Positions 1 to 7,592 of a stretch of 36,719 bases of DNA are shown here, piece by piece. The stretch is taken from positions 1-36,719 of the forward strand of contig CANJMO010000021.1 of the NCBI GenBank assembly GCA_947475845.1, given 5' to 3'. The number at the start of each line of letters is the position of its first letter. Within the stretch, counting starts at the first letter, position 1. The notes beneath the pieces were generated by a model. The model was not told where the DNA came from and did no database searches. It saw only the letters and a list, made by a program, of their open reading frames with translations. This DNA is from Caulobacteraceae bacterium. GTDB taxonomy: Bacteria > Pseudomonadota > Alphaproteobacteria > Caulobacterales > Caulobacteraceae. Made by a program: the position numbers and the translations under genes.

Positions 1-143
1 CCGCGCCATCAGCGGACCCGCCGGCGACCGCGCTGCGCAGCCTGGGGGCTCCGCGCGGACGCCTCTTGCCACCCACCTAAACCCAGGCTCAGATCAACCC
101 AGGACTCTCGTTATGACTGGATGATAAATTGGGGGTCACGTCA
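1..143 (+). mobile_element. Insertion sequence end (IS3-like), left copy, partial
   Basis: Positions 31-143 are an exact inverted copy of 36607-36719. The outer boundary, where the two copies diverge from their flanks, reads TGACGTGACCCCC (on the minus strand here). A terminus starting with TGA next to a C-rich run is typical of IS3-family elements. A frame at 5-124 on the plus strand ends in ...RTLVMTG-stop only 19 bases before the IS boundary, as expected for the C-terminus of an IS3-type transposase (OrfB). The rest of the element lies outside the window. The IS boundary falls 4 bases from the terminator of the next gene. Family assignment is by pattern only. Confidence 0.75.
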
Positions 144-147
144 ACAG

Positions 148-178
148 AAAAGCCCCCGCCTCGCAACGGGGGCTTTTT
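148..178 (-). terminator. Rho-independent terminator after the DUF6491 gene
   Basis: A perfect 11-bp stem (AAAAGCCCCCG at 148-158 and its complement at 167-177) with an 8-base loop. On the minus strand it ends in a short T run, about 20 bases after the stop codon of the DUF6491 gene. It is symmetric enough to act in both directions. Confidence 0.8.
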
Positions 179-196
179 GTATTTGCGAATACTTGA

Positions 197-586
197 TCAG
201 GGCTGTTCGCGCTTGGGCAGGGCGCTGATCTGGTCCTTGGTCATGGGGACGATCTTGTCGACGATGCAGGGTGTTTTGAAGCCCGAGGGGCCGGCGGCCA
301 GGTCCATGTCGATCGGCCGGCAGATCAGGTCGCCGCCGCTGCGGACGGTCAGGACATAGGGCTCCGTGCCGATGCTGGTGAAGCACACGCCCTTGGTCTG
401 GATTTGGTAGTAGCGGTTGCCGCGGGTCTTGATGTTCAGCTGGGTCCGGTTGGCCTGGACCGAACTGTCGATGTCGGAGCTGCGGAAGCACTGCTCGCGC
501 GGCTGATCAGCGGGCGCGGCCTGGACGGAAGCCTGGCCGGCGGCCAGGGTGGCGAAGGCGGCTAGAACAATCGAATATCGGCGCAT
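197..586 (-). CDS. DUF6491 family secreted protein
   Basis: A 129-residue protein with an N-terminal signal peptide (hydrophobic residues 5-20, likely cleavage near Ala24). It has four cysteines in the mature part (C33, C68, C89, C107), enough for two disulphides in the periplasm. The block around EQCFRSSDIDS followed by a conserved NIKTRGNRYYQI segment resembles DUF6491 proteins common in Caulobacterales. Function is unknown. It is a single gene, followed by a strong terminator. An AAAGGAA purine run just before the ATG at 586 supports this start. Family call is by recognition, not by search. Confidence 0.7.
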   Translation of the reverse strand: MRRYSIVLAAFATLAAGQASVQAAPADQPREQCFRSSDIDSSVQANRTQLNIKTRGNRYYQIQTKGVCFTSIGTEPYVLTVRSGGDLICRPIDMDLAAGPSGFKTPCIVDKIVPMTKDQISALPKREQP

Positions 587-650
587 GGCCGTTCCTTTCC
601 GATCGAAACAACTCCCCTGAGCCGAAAGGTAGTCCTTTCGCGGGTCCGCG

Positions 651-1679
651 TCAGCAGTGCTTGAGAAAGCGCAGCAGGGCCGCTTCCAGCTTATCCCGGG
701 CTGCGTCCGGATGGCGGAAGGCGTCGGCCAGCCGATCCTCAGCGTAGGCTGTCAGTACGCCAGGATGGATATAGCTCCTGCGGCACACCGTGGGGGTATT
801 GCCGAGCCGCTGAGAGACCTGACGCACGCACTCCGCGATGACCCGCTTGGCGTGGCTGTCGCTGGTCCGGCGCTCGGACAGAGCCAGGGCTTCCGCCGCC
901 AGCACGGTGGCGTTCCAGGTGCGGAAGTCCTTGGCGGTGAAGTGATCCCCCGTGGCCTGGCGGATGTAGGCATTGACGTGGTTGGACTCCACCGCGTGGG
1001 TATGGCCATCGGCATCGAGGTATTGGAACAGCTTCTGGCCGCGCAGCTCTTCGCAGCGATGGACGATGCGGGCCAAGCGGCGGTCACGGATGCCGGTACG
1101 ATGCATCTTGCCGCTCTTGCCGCGGAATTCGAAGACGACGCCTTCGCCAGTGACGTCGACGTGGCGTTTGCGCAGTGTGGTCAGGCCGAAGCTCTTGTTG
1201 CTGCGTGCGTACTCATCGTTGCCGATGCGTATCAGGGTCAGTTCGAGCAGGCGCACCACCGCCGCCAGCACCTTTTCGCGGGGCATTCCGTGGCGGGCGA
1301 GGTCGGCTTCGACGGCGGCGCGGAGGCGGGGCAGGGCGCGGCCGAAAGCGGCCATGCGGCCGTACTTGTCGCCGTCGCGGTGCTCGCGCCATTGCGGATG
1401 ATAGCGATACTGCTTGCGTCCCCGCGCATCGCGGCCGGTGGCCTGAATATGGCCGTCCGGGTCGGGGCAGATCCAGACGTCGGTGTAGGCGGGCGGAATG
1501 ACGAGGGCGCGGATGCGGTCGAGGGTGGCGGCGTCACGCACCTCTCCGCCCGATGGCCTGTGATAGGCAAACCCCTTGCCGTCGCGGGTGCGGCTGATGC
1601 CGGGATCGTGGTCGTTGACGTAGGCGAGGCCCGCCGCCTCGGCCTGGAGCGGTCCATCCGCATGGCAATCGCGCGGCAT
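651..1679 (-). CDS. DNA topoisomerase IB (eukaryotic/poxvirus type)
   Basis: Relaxes supercoiled DNA by nicking one strand through a 3'-phosphotyrosine link. The 342-residue length fits the bacterial type IB family. The active-site set can be read and spaced as in the Deinococcus enzyme: R151 (RIGNDEYAR), K188 (RGKSGK), R253 (KDFRTW), N294 (GNTP) and the nucleophile Y303 (SYIHPG). The asparagine in place of the vaccinia histidine is the usual bacterial variant. A GGAGGGG ribosome site precedes the ATG at 1679. It is divergent from rlmJ with 68 bases between the starts. Such enzymes are accessory in bacteria and often act in repair or stress; that role here is inference. Confidence 0.93.
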   Translation of the reverse strand: MPRDCHADGPLQAEAAGLAYVNDHDPGISRTRDGKGFAYHRPSGGEVRDAATLDRIRALVIPPAYTDVWICPDPDGHIQATGRDARGRKQYRYHPQWREHRDGDKYGRMAAFGRALPRLRAAVEADLARHGMPREKVLAAVVRLLELTLIRIGNDEYARSNKSFGLTTLRKRHVDVTGEGVVFEFRGKSGKMHRTGIRDRRLARIVHRCEELRGQKLFQYLDADGHTHAVESNHVNAYIRQATGDHFTAKDFRTWNATVLAAEALALSERRTSDSHAKRVIAECVRQVSQRLGNTPTVCRRSYIHPGVLTAYAEDRLADAFRHPDAARDKLEAALLRFLKHC

Positions 1680-1747
1680 GATCCGCCCCTCCCTCTGAAC
1701 TCGATGGGCGAACGTGCTAGAGCAAGGCCCGTTCCGAGGAGAAACCA

Positions 1748-2581
1748 GTGAACTACCGACACGCCTTCCACGCCGGGAATTTCGCCGACCTGGTCAAGCA
1801 TGCGGCGGTCACCCTGATCATGGATCGCCTGACGCGCGCGGCGCAGCCGCTGCTGGTGGTGGATTCCCACGCCGGAGCGGGAGCCTACGATCTGGAAGGC
1901 GAACTGGCGCGCAAGTCCAAGGAAGCGGACGCGGGCATCGGCCGGCTGATGGCGGAGGGCCTCGCGCCCCCGGCGTTCGACGCGCTGAAGGCGGCGGTGC
2001 ACAAGGTCAATGCCAAGGGCGGCCTGCGGATCTATCCCGGCTCTCCCGTACTGATTTCCGACCGGCTTCGGCGAGAGGACGAGTATGTCGGCGCCGAACT
2101 GAGACCCGACGATTTCGAGACCCTGGGGGGCAGCCTGAAGGCGTCGCGTGGGCTGGCGCGAGCGGTGAATACGGACGGCTTCGAGCTGGTGCGCAGCCGG
2201 GCCGCGGATCGCCGCAACCTGTTCGTCCTGATCGACCCGCCATACGAACGGCCTGACGACTACGCGCGGATCGTGGAGGCGGTCACGCCGCTGCTGGCGC
2301 GCAAGACGCCGACGACAACGCTGATCTGGCTGCCGCTGAAGGACCTGGAGACCTTCGATGCATTCCTGAGGCGGCTGGAGGCCGTAGGGGCAAAATCGGT
2401 GCTGGTGGCCGAGACGCGGCTGCAGCCCCTGACCGATCCGATGCGAATGAACGGTTGCGCCCTGGTGATGCTGGGGGCGCCGGACGGACTGGAGTCCGAT
2501 CTGCAGGCAGTGATTGACTGGGTGGTGGCGGCCTCGGGCGGGCCCGGGGGCCTCGCCAAGCTGTGGCGGCTGGACACTTGA
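1748..2581 (+). CDS. rlmJ: 23S rRNA (adenine(2030)-N6)-methyltransferase RlmJ
   Basis: Transfers a methyl group from S-adenosylmethionine to the N6 of A2030 in 23S rRNA. The 277-residue protein starts with the family signature MNYRHAFHAGNFADLVKH, has the SAM-binding segment DSHAGAGAYDL (residues 39-49) and the catalytic DPPY motif at 163-166, typical of N6-adenine methyltransferases. Length matches the E. coli protein (about 280). A GAGGAG ribosome site lies just before the ATG. It is divergently transcribed from the topoisomerase IB gene. RlmJ is not essential in E. coli. Confidence 0.93.
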   Translation: MNYRHAFHAGNFADLVKHAAVTLIMDRLTRAAQPLLVVDSHAGAGAYDLEGELARKSKEADAGIGRLMAEGLAPPAFDALKAAVHKVNAKGGLRIYPGSPVLISDRLRREDEYVGAELRPDDFETLGGSLKASRGLARAVNTDGFELVRSRAADRRNLFVLIDPPYERPDDYARIVEAVTPLLARKTPTTTLIWLPLKDLETFDAFLRRLEAVGAKSVLVAETRLQPLTDPMRMNGCALVMLGAPDGLESDLQAVIDWVVAASGGPGGLAKLWRLDT

Positions 2582-2671
2582 AGGGCGAGGTTTGCGCCCG
2601 CGTCCGAATGATGTATGTTGCACTGCACAATAGCGCAGCGCCTCTCCGGCGCCCGGTGCGGGAGCCATTGA

Positions 2672-3394
2672 ATGTCCTGGTTCGAGAGCGTTTCCTTCAA
2701 GACCCCTCTGTCCGATACGGGCAAGCCGCTCGACGCCGCCACCATGGTGCAACTGGGCGCGATGTCTCCGCTATGGATGATGTTCCTCGGCGCATCGACC
2801 GCCGGCATCGCCTACTGGAGCATGACCCGCTGGATGGCCCTGGCCACTCCGGAGCGGATCAAGGAAAACGTGGTCAAGCTGCGGCTGGTCAAGCCTGAGC
2901 CCGCGCCCGCCCCGGTGATCGAGCCGATCGCCCTGGCGCCGATTCCTGAACCCGAAATCGTCCTGCCCGAGCCGGTCGTGGCCGAAGTCGCTTCGGTTGC
3001 AGTCGTGATGCCGGAGCCGGTGGCCGAGGTCGCCGCCGCTGTTGCTCCTGAAATCGTCAAGATCGCGCCTGCGCCCAAGCCCAAGGCGTTGGCCAAGCCC
3101 GCCCTCGCGATCAAGGCCGCCGTGAAAGCCGCGCCCAAGCCCGCGCCGGTGATCAAGGCGGCCCCGGCCAAGCCTGTCGCCAAGAAAGCCGTCGCCAAGA
3201 AGCGCGTGGTGAAGGCCAAGGCCAAGCCTGAGGTGAAGGCGGCCCCCGTGACGGTGAAGCCCGTCGTGGTCACGGCGCCGATCGCGCCCAAGGCTATCGC
3301 GCCCAAGCTTGTCGCAGCCAAGGTTGTCGTCAAGAAGCCCGCCGCTAAGAAGCCGGCCGCGCGTAAGGCCGTGAAGGCCAAACCGAAGGCCTAA
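2672..3394 (+). CDS. Ala/Pro/Lys-rich single-pass membrane protein, unknown function
   Basis: 240 residues in three parts. Residues 1-25 are polar. One membrane-like segment follows at about 28-50 (PLWMMFLGASTAGIAYW). A long low-complexity tail (about 70-240) shifts from Pro/Glu/Val repeats to histone-H1-like Ala/Lys repeats (KKAVAKKRVVKAKAKP, KKPAAKKPAARK), giving a very basic C-terminus. Such tails can bind DNA or polyanions, as in PHA-granule protein PhaF or H1-like proteins. There is a TTGCACTGCACAA element upstream at 2618-2630. I do not recognise the N-terminal domain, and a granule or nucleoid role is speculation. The gene is convergent with the next one, with 6 bases between stops. 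Confidence 0.75.
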   Translation: MSWFESVSFKTPLSDTGKPLDAATMVQLGAMSPLWMMFLGASTAGIAYWSMTRWMALATPERIKENVVKLRLVKPEPAPAPVIEPIALAPIPEPEIVLPEPVVAEVASVAVVMPEPVAEVAAAVAPEIVKIAPAPKPKALAKPALAIKAAVKAAPKPAPVIKAAPAKPVAKKAVAKKRVVKAKAKPEVKAAPVTVKPVVVTAPIAPKAIAPKLVAAKVVVKKPAAKKPAARKAVKAKPKA

Positions 3395-3400
3395 GACCGC

Positions 3401-3838
3401 CTAGCGGTCGTCTTCCGCATCGGTGATGTCGACGCCGGCCCATTCGGCGCCGTCTTCCTGCTCGTCGTCATCGTCTTCGCTGTCGGCTTCCAACAGGGCC
3501 TGCCAGACTGGATCGCTGTCCTCAACGAACTCCAGATCGTCGGCGAACACCACGGCGGTCTCACCGGTGGGCAGCAGCAGGCCAAGGAATTCGTGGACCT
3601 CGTCGTCTTCCTCGGTCTCGTGCACCTCGGCCTGAACGACCAGGGCGGCGAATTCCTCATCGTCCGAATACCAGATCACCGGCGCGGGCTTGGCCAGATC
3701 CATGGGCCGTCCGTTGAAGGTGTCGGCCAGGGCGAATACGGCGGACGCGCCCTCGACATCCGACGGCGTGGCGCAGTGGCCGCCGAAGGTGGGCGCCTTG
3801 CGCCAGTTGGACAGAGTGAAGCCAGGGCGAACAGTCAT
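3401..3838 (-). CDS. Conserved hypothetical acidic protein
   Basis: 145 residues from the ATG at 3838, which has a GGAGG ribosome site 5 bases upstream; an ATG four codons earlier (3850) has none. The N-terminal half (MTVRPGFTLSNWRKAPTF, then a segment ending PAPVIWYSDDEEFAAL) looks folded. The C-terminal third is highly acidic, with runs of Asp and Glu (SEDDDDEQEDGAEW). No catalytic motif or membrane segment is visible and I do not recognise the family. Transcription starts toward the putative small RNA region and ends against the basic-tailed gene at 2672. The opposite charge of the two convergent neighbours is noted without a functional claim. Confidence 0.7.
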   Translation of the reverse strand: MTVRPGFTLSNWRKAPTFGGHCATPSDVEGASAVFALADTFNGRPMDLAKPAPVIWYSDDEEFAALVVQAEVHETEEDDEVHEFLGLLLPTGETAVVFADDLEFVEDSDPVWQALLEADSEDDDDEQEDGAEWAGVDITDAEDDR

Positions 3839-3913
3839 GACGGCCTCCATCGCTCAAGCAGACGCCTGCGCGGCAGTGAGGTCAAGCTGCGTGGAGGCGA
3901 AGTTGGGGAAATG

Positions 3914-3955
3914 AAAAGGCCCGAACCTTCTCCCTCGACGGAGGCGGTCCGGGCC
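3914..3955 (-). terminator. Intrinsic terminator of the putative small RNA
   Basis: Stem GGCCCGGACC/GGTTCGGGCC (3946-3955 with 3918-3927 on the plus coordinates), followed on the minus strand by TTTT. No annotated minus-strand gene lies close enough upstream to need it. Confidence 0.75.
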
Positions 3956-3992
3956 CGGCGCCGACCGCATCGCGATGAATTCCGGTTGGCGA
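3914..3992 (-). ncRNA. Putative general-stress small RNA (GsrN-like candidate)
   Basis: No protein-coding frame explains this strand, yet it has a complete transcription unit. A sigma-T/EcfG-type promoter lies at 3999-4023, the predicted start is near 3992, and a strong intrinsic terminator sits at 3914-3955. The transcript would be about 80 nucleotides. The terminator hairpin is a 10-bp stem with one G-U pair. Its apical region carries CCUCC, which could pair with ribosome-binding sites, although it can also partly pair with GGAG in the same loop. In Caulobacter the sigma-T-dependent small RNA GsrN has this general design (short, C-rich loop). Identity with GsrN is inference, because I cannot align it here. 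The start site is estimated from the promoter. Confidence 0.5.
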
Positions 3993-3998
3993 ATGTCC

Positions 3999-4023
3999 AA
4001 CTGAGAAGGCGCGCGGTTGTTCC
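3999..4023 (-). promoter_or_regulatory. Sigma-T (EcfG-type) promoter of the putative small RNA
   Basis: On the minus strand GGAAC (4019-4023), a spacer of exactly 16 bases, then AGTT (3999-4002). The alphaproteobacterial general-stress consensus is GGAAC-N16/17-CGTT, so only the first, weaker base of the -10 differs. It points toward the terminator at 3914-3955. Confidence 0.6.
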
Positions 4024-4156
4024 CAGAGGCGCCAAGATGTTTTGCAGGGCGGGCGGGCTGTGATAGCGCCAGACATACGGTGCGCGCGGTCATAAGCGCG
4101 CCGGATTCGCCGCGCTTTTATCAGCCAGCGAATGAGAGGCTTCGGAGGTCTTGATC

Positions 4157-4810
4157 ATGGGTCTGCTCAAGTTGGAGGCTTTGGCCAAGACGCCGCTCCA
4201 GACCGACCCCTTCGACTATGTGGTCGCGACGGGCTTCCTGGACGCGGCGTCCAAGGACGAGGTGCTGGGCGGGTTCCCGGAAATGCCGGACCCGGGCTCG
4301 TTCCCGCTGTCGGAGGTGCAGATCGGTTCAGGTTTCCGGGCGCTGTTCGACGAGCTTGACGGCCCGGAATTTCGCGCCGTCATCGAGAAGAAATTCAAGG
4401 TCGAGCTGGCCGGAAAGCCGACCATGTTCACCGTGCGAGGGCGCTGCGATGCGCGCGACGGGCGTATCCACACGGACTCCAAGAAGAAGATCATCACCGT
4501 CCTGATCTACCTTAACGATGACTGGAACGAGGAGGGCGGGCGTCTGCGCCTGCTGCGTGACGGCGAGGACCTGAACTCCACGGTGGCCGAAGTGTCGCCG
4601 GCCTACGGGTCGTTGCTGGCGTTCCGCCGCTCGGATCGGTCATTCCATGGCCATGAGACCTATGTCGGCCCGCGCAAGGTGGTGCAGATGAACTGGGTGG
4701 TGTCCGATCAGGTCGCCGCCTGGGAGCAACTGCGCCACCGGATTTCCGCCGCCGCCAAACGCTTACGGGGCAGGCGGGGCGAAGGCAAACGGGGCGTGCG
4801 CGCGGCCTAG
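4157..4810 (+). CDS. 2-oxoglutarate/Fe(II)-dependent oxygenase family protein
   Basis: 217 residues from the ATG at 4157, with GGAGG at 4144-4148; a TTG at 4151 is too close to that site. The double-stranded beta-helix iron triad reads H105-x-D107 (IHTDS) and a distal histidine in SFHGHET (H164), with R173 (GPRKVV) for 2-oxoglutarate binding. The profile fits the prolyl-hydroxylase-like 2OG-Fe(II) oxygenase superfamily. The Arg-rich tail (AAKRLRGRRGEGKR) may contact membrane or nucleic acid. Substrate is unknown. Its position just before a glycosyltransferase/ligase fusion and near a second oxygenase (9027-9728) suggests a role in envelope carbohydrate modification, which is inference. Confidence 0.85.
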   Translation: MGLLKLEALAKTPLQTDPFDYVVATGFLDAASKDEVLGGFPEMPDPGSFPLSEVQIGSGFRALFDELDGPEFRAVIEKKFKVELAGKPTMFTVRGRCDARDGRIHTDSKKKIITVLIYLNDDWNEEGGRLRLLRDGEDLNSTVAEVSPAYGSLLAFRRSDRSFHGHETYVGPRKVVQMNWVVSDQVAAWEQLRHRISAAAKRLRGRRGEGKRGVRAA

Positions 4811-4844
4811 GCTTCTGCCGCGCCCGCGTGAGAGGGGACTGAGT

Positions 4845-7592
4845 TTGGACAGCAAGGCGGGCAGCCAGCGGTTTTTGCTGGGCGTATGGATCGCCATGGG
4901 CGTGCTGACGCCGATCATCGGCTGGGCCGGGTCGCGCGGGTTCGCGCCGGCGGTGGCCTTCATGGGGCTGTTGTGCCTGTGGCAGGCCAAGCCCAGCGAC
5001 AAGGATTGCATAGGACTGGGGCTTTTGGCCGCGATCGCCATTTGGGCGGGCGTGACGGGCTTGTGGAGCCCGGCCTCGCCGGCGCCGCTGCAGGGGTTGG
5101 CCCTGGCCAATCTGGAGCAGCTGGAGCGTTTCACCGCCGTTCACATGGCGTTGGAGGTCGTGGTGGCGGGCGGCTTCGTCCTGGCCGCCGCGCAGATGCA
5201 GGAACGCACTGCCGAGCGGGCGCTGGATTGGCTGGGCTATGGCCTGATGACCTTGGCCGCAATCCTGGTGGTGGAGGGGGTGACCCACGCCAGGCTGTAT
5301 CTGGCCATCAAAATCTGGCTCAGGGAGCCAGTACGGCCCGACATCGCGGTACGCAATGTGGCGGTGGCCGGATATGCGGTGGCGACCCTGCTGTGGCCGG
5401 TGGCGGTGTCGCTGTGGCGCCAGAACAAGCGCGCGTGGGTCGGCGCCCTGGCGCTGGCAGTGGTGTTTTCGACCTTCTTCCTGCGCGGCGACAGCCCGAG
5501 CATCGCGCTGGCCATCAGCGCCTTGGTGTTCTTCGCGGTCTACAGGCTGGGCAGGCCGGCGGTGCTGGGCATGGCCGTGCTGGCGGCGGTCTATTTCCTG
5601 GCGACGCCCTGGCTGATGATCGCGATGAAGAAGGCGGGACTGTTCGCGGCCATGAGCGAGCATCTGCCGCTGTCATGGGTCGCACGGCTGAACATCTGGG
5701 GTTTCACCACCAACGGCATCACCCAGGCGCCCTGGGCCGGATGGGGCATGGACGCCAGCCGCAGTTTCCCGGGCTTCATCCCCCTGCACCCGCATAATGG
5801 GGCGGTGCAGATCTGGTTCGAATTGGGCCTGGTGGGAGCGGCCCTGGCGGCGGCGTTCTGGGCCTTCCTGTTCTGGCGCATCAGCGAGGACGCCAACAAG
5901 CAGCGTCTGTTCGCGGCCACGGCCTGCGCCACGGCTACGGTGTTCCTGGTCATCGGGGCGATCAGCTTCAGCCTGTGGCAGGAGTGGTGGATCGCCCTTG
6001 GCGCCTTCGCCATGGCGGCCTGCGTGGCGCTGAAACGCTTCGTGAGCCAGCCCTTCGTGCAAAGCCGCGTGGCGTGGACGCCGTGGCCAGCCGACCGCAC
6101 CGTGCTGGCGATCATTACCGCGCTGGTGCTGGCGCGGCTGGCGACCTCGGCGGCGATGGGGTTGGGGATGGACGAGTCCTACTCCACCGCCATCTCGCGT
6201 GACCTCCACCTGTCCTATTTCGATCATCCGCCGCTGCACCAGTGGATCGCCCACCTTGGCGGAGAAATCCTGGGTTACGGCCGCTGGACGCGGACGCCGT
6301 TCATCGCCCTGTTCGCCGGCTCCACCTGGCTAATGTATCGCCTGACGGCGAGGCTGTTCGGCGAGCAGGCGGGGGTGTGGGCGGTCATAGCCCTGAATCT
6401 GTCGGCGTTCTTCACCCTGGCGGTCGGGCAATGGGTGCTGCCGGATGGGCCGCTGGTCTTCTGCGAGCTAGCGGCGGCGGCGACGTTGGCGCGGCTGTTC
6501 TTTCCCAAGCCCGGAGAGGGTCAGCAGCCATGGCTGCTATGGCCGCTGGCGGGCTTGTGGCTGGGGCTGGCGGCGCTGTCCAAGTACCAGGCGGCTCCGG
6601 TGGCCTTGGGGTTGGCTCTGTTCGTCCTGGGCCTGCCTGCCGGACGGCGATGGCTGAAACATCCGGCCCCCTATGTCGGCGCCGTGGTCGCGCTGATCGT
6701 GGCATCGCCCGTCGTGGTGTGGAACGCGCAGCACGACTGGGCGTCGTTCGCCTTCCAGAGCGGACGCGGCGCGCCGCACAGGTTCAACCCGATGGGGCCG
6801 CTGGAGTCCCTGGCCGGGCAGATCGCTCTGCTGCTGCCCTGGGTGGCCGTACCGCTGATCTGGGCCGGCGTGGGCGCGGTGCGGCAGGGGCGTAAGGACC
6901 CGCGCGGCTGGTTCTGCCTGATGGCGGCGGCGCCGACGATTCTTCTGTTCGCTCTGCTGCCCTTGCTGGGCAATCGGGGGCTGCCGCACTGGCCGATGCC
7001 GGGGTGGCTGCTGCTGTTTCCGGTGCTGGGTGATCGGCTGGCGCGTCGGGCGAGCGAAGGCCGGCGCTGGCCCGTGCGCTGGGCGACGATCTCGGCCGGG
7101 GTGCTGGCGGTCCTTTGGGGCGCGGCGGCGAGCGATGCGGCGACATCGTGGATGCGGGACGCCTTTCCCAAGGTGTTCCCCAAAACCTCGCCGACCTACG
7201 AGGCGATCGAATGGAAGCGGCTGCGGACCGACCTGGACCGTCGAGGCGTGCTGAAGGCCGGCATGTTCGTGGTGGCGGCGGAATGGAACGAGGCCGGCAA
7301 GATCGACCAGGCGGTGGGTGACAAGGCGCTGGTGCTGGTGTTCTCGCAGGACCCGCGCCAATACGCCATGCGCACCGACAACCGGAATCTGATGGGACAT
7401 GACGCCCTGATCATCGGGCGGGGTCCGACGGTGGCGCAGGAGCTGCAGGACCTGCGGCCCCATTTCGCGTCGCTGACGCCTTTGCCGGGGTTCTCGGTCG
7501 GCCGGGGGGGACGGGCGGAGATTCCGTTGACCGTGATCCTGGCGAAGGACCTGGTGATCCCCTATCCCGTCCCCGCATGGGCCAAACGGTGA
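4845..7592 (+). CDS. Fusion of O-antigen-ligase-like (Wzy_C/WaaL) and GT39-like glycosyltransferase domains
   Basis: A 915-residue polytopic inner-membrane protein. Residues 1-400 have about ten hydrophobic segments, the RGDSPS segment near 211 and the HPHN motif near 315-318 (IPLHPHNGAVQIWFELG), as in O-antigen ligases and polymerases. Residues 425-915 resemble the ArnT/PMT_2 (GT39) family: MDESYS near 442 in the first periplasmic loop, YFDHPPLHQW near 458, further membrane helices, and a soluble tail from about 770. Both halves use undecaprenyl-linked sugar donors in related families. The start is a TTG at 4845 with AGAGGGGA upstream. The two halves are normally separate proteins. The next gene overlaps by 16 bases, so they are co-expressed. 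Confidence 0.85.
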   Translation: MDSKAGSQRFLLGVWIAMGVLTPIIGWAGSRGFAPAVAFMGLLCLWQAKPSDKDCIGLGLLAAIAIWAGVTGLWSPASPAPLQGLALANLEQLERFTAVHMALEVVVAGGFVLAAAQMQERTAERALDWLGYGLMTLAAILVVEGVTHARLYLAIKIWLREPVRPDIAVRNVAVAGYAVATLLWPVAVSLWRQNKRAWVGALALAVVFSTFFLRGDSPSIALAISALVFFAVYRLGRPAVLGMAVLAAVYFLATPWLMIAMKKAGLFAAMSEHLPLSWVARLNIWGFTTNGITQAPWAGWGMDASRSFPGFIPLHPHNGAVQIWFELGLVGAALAAAFWAFLFWRISEDANKQRLFAATACATATVFLVIGAISFSLWQEWWIALGAFAMAACVALKRFVSQPFVQSRVAWTPWPADRTVLAIITALVLARLATSAAMGLGMDESYSTAISRDLHLSYFDHPPLHQWIAHLGGEILGYGRWTRTPFIALFAGSTWLMYRLTARLFGEQAGVWAVIALNLSAFFTLAVGQWVLPDGPLVFCELAAAATLARLFFPKPGEGQQPWLLWPLAGLWLGLAALSKYQAAPVALGLALFVLGLPAGRRWLKHPAPYVGAVVALIVASPVVVWNAQHDWASFAFQSGRGAPHRFNPMGPLESLAGQIALLLPWVAVPLIWAGVGAVRQGRKDPRGWFCLMAAAPTILLFALLPLLGNRGLPHWPMPGWLLLFPVLGDRLARRASEGRRWPVRWATISAGVLAVLWGAAASDAATSWMRDAFPKVFPKTSPTYEAIEWKRLRTDLDRRGVLKAGMFVVAAEWNEAGKIDQAVGDKALVLVFSQDPRQYAMRTDNRNLMGHDALIIGRGPTVAQELQDLRPHFASLTPLPGFSVGRGGRAEIPLTVILAKDLVIPYPVPAWAKR

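Noticed and set aside
657-1751. 364-residue plus-strand frame opposite topoisomerase IB
   Set aside because: Antisense shadow. The minus strand has the complete active-site set of topoisomerase IB; the plus frame has no family motifs.
4512-5663. 383-residue minus-strand frame opposite the ligase-GT39 fusion
   Set aside because: Gln/Arg/His-rich antisense composition without motifs.
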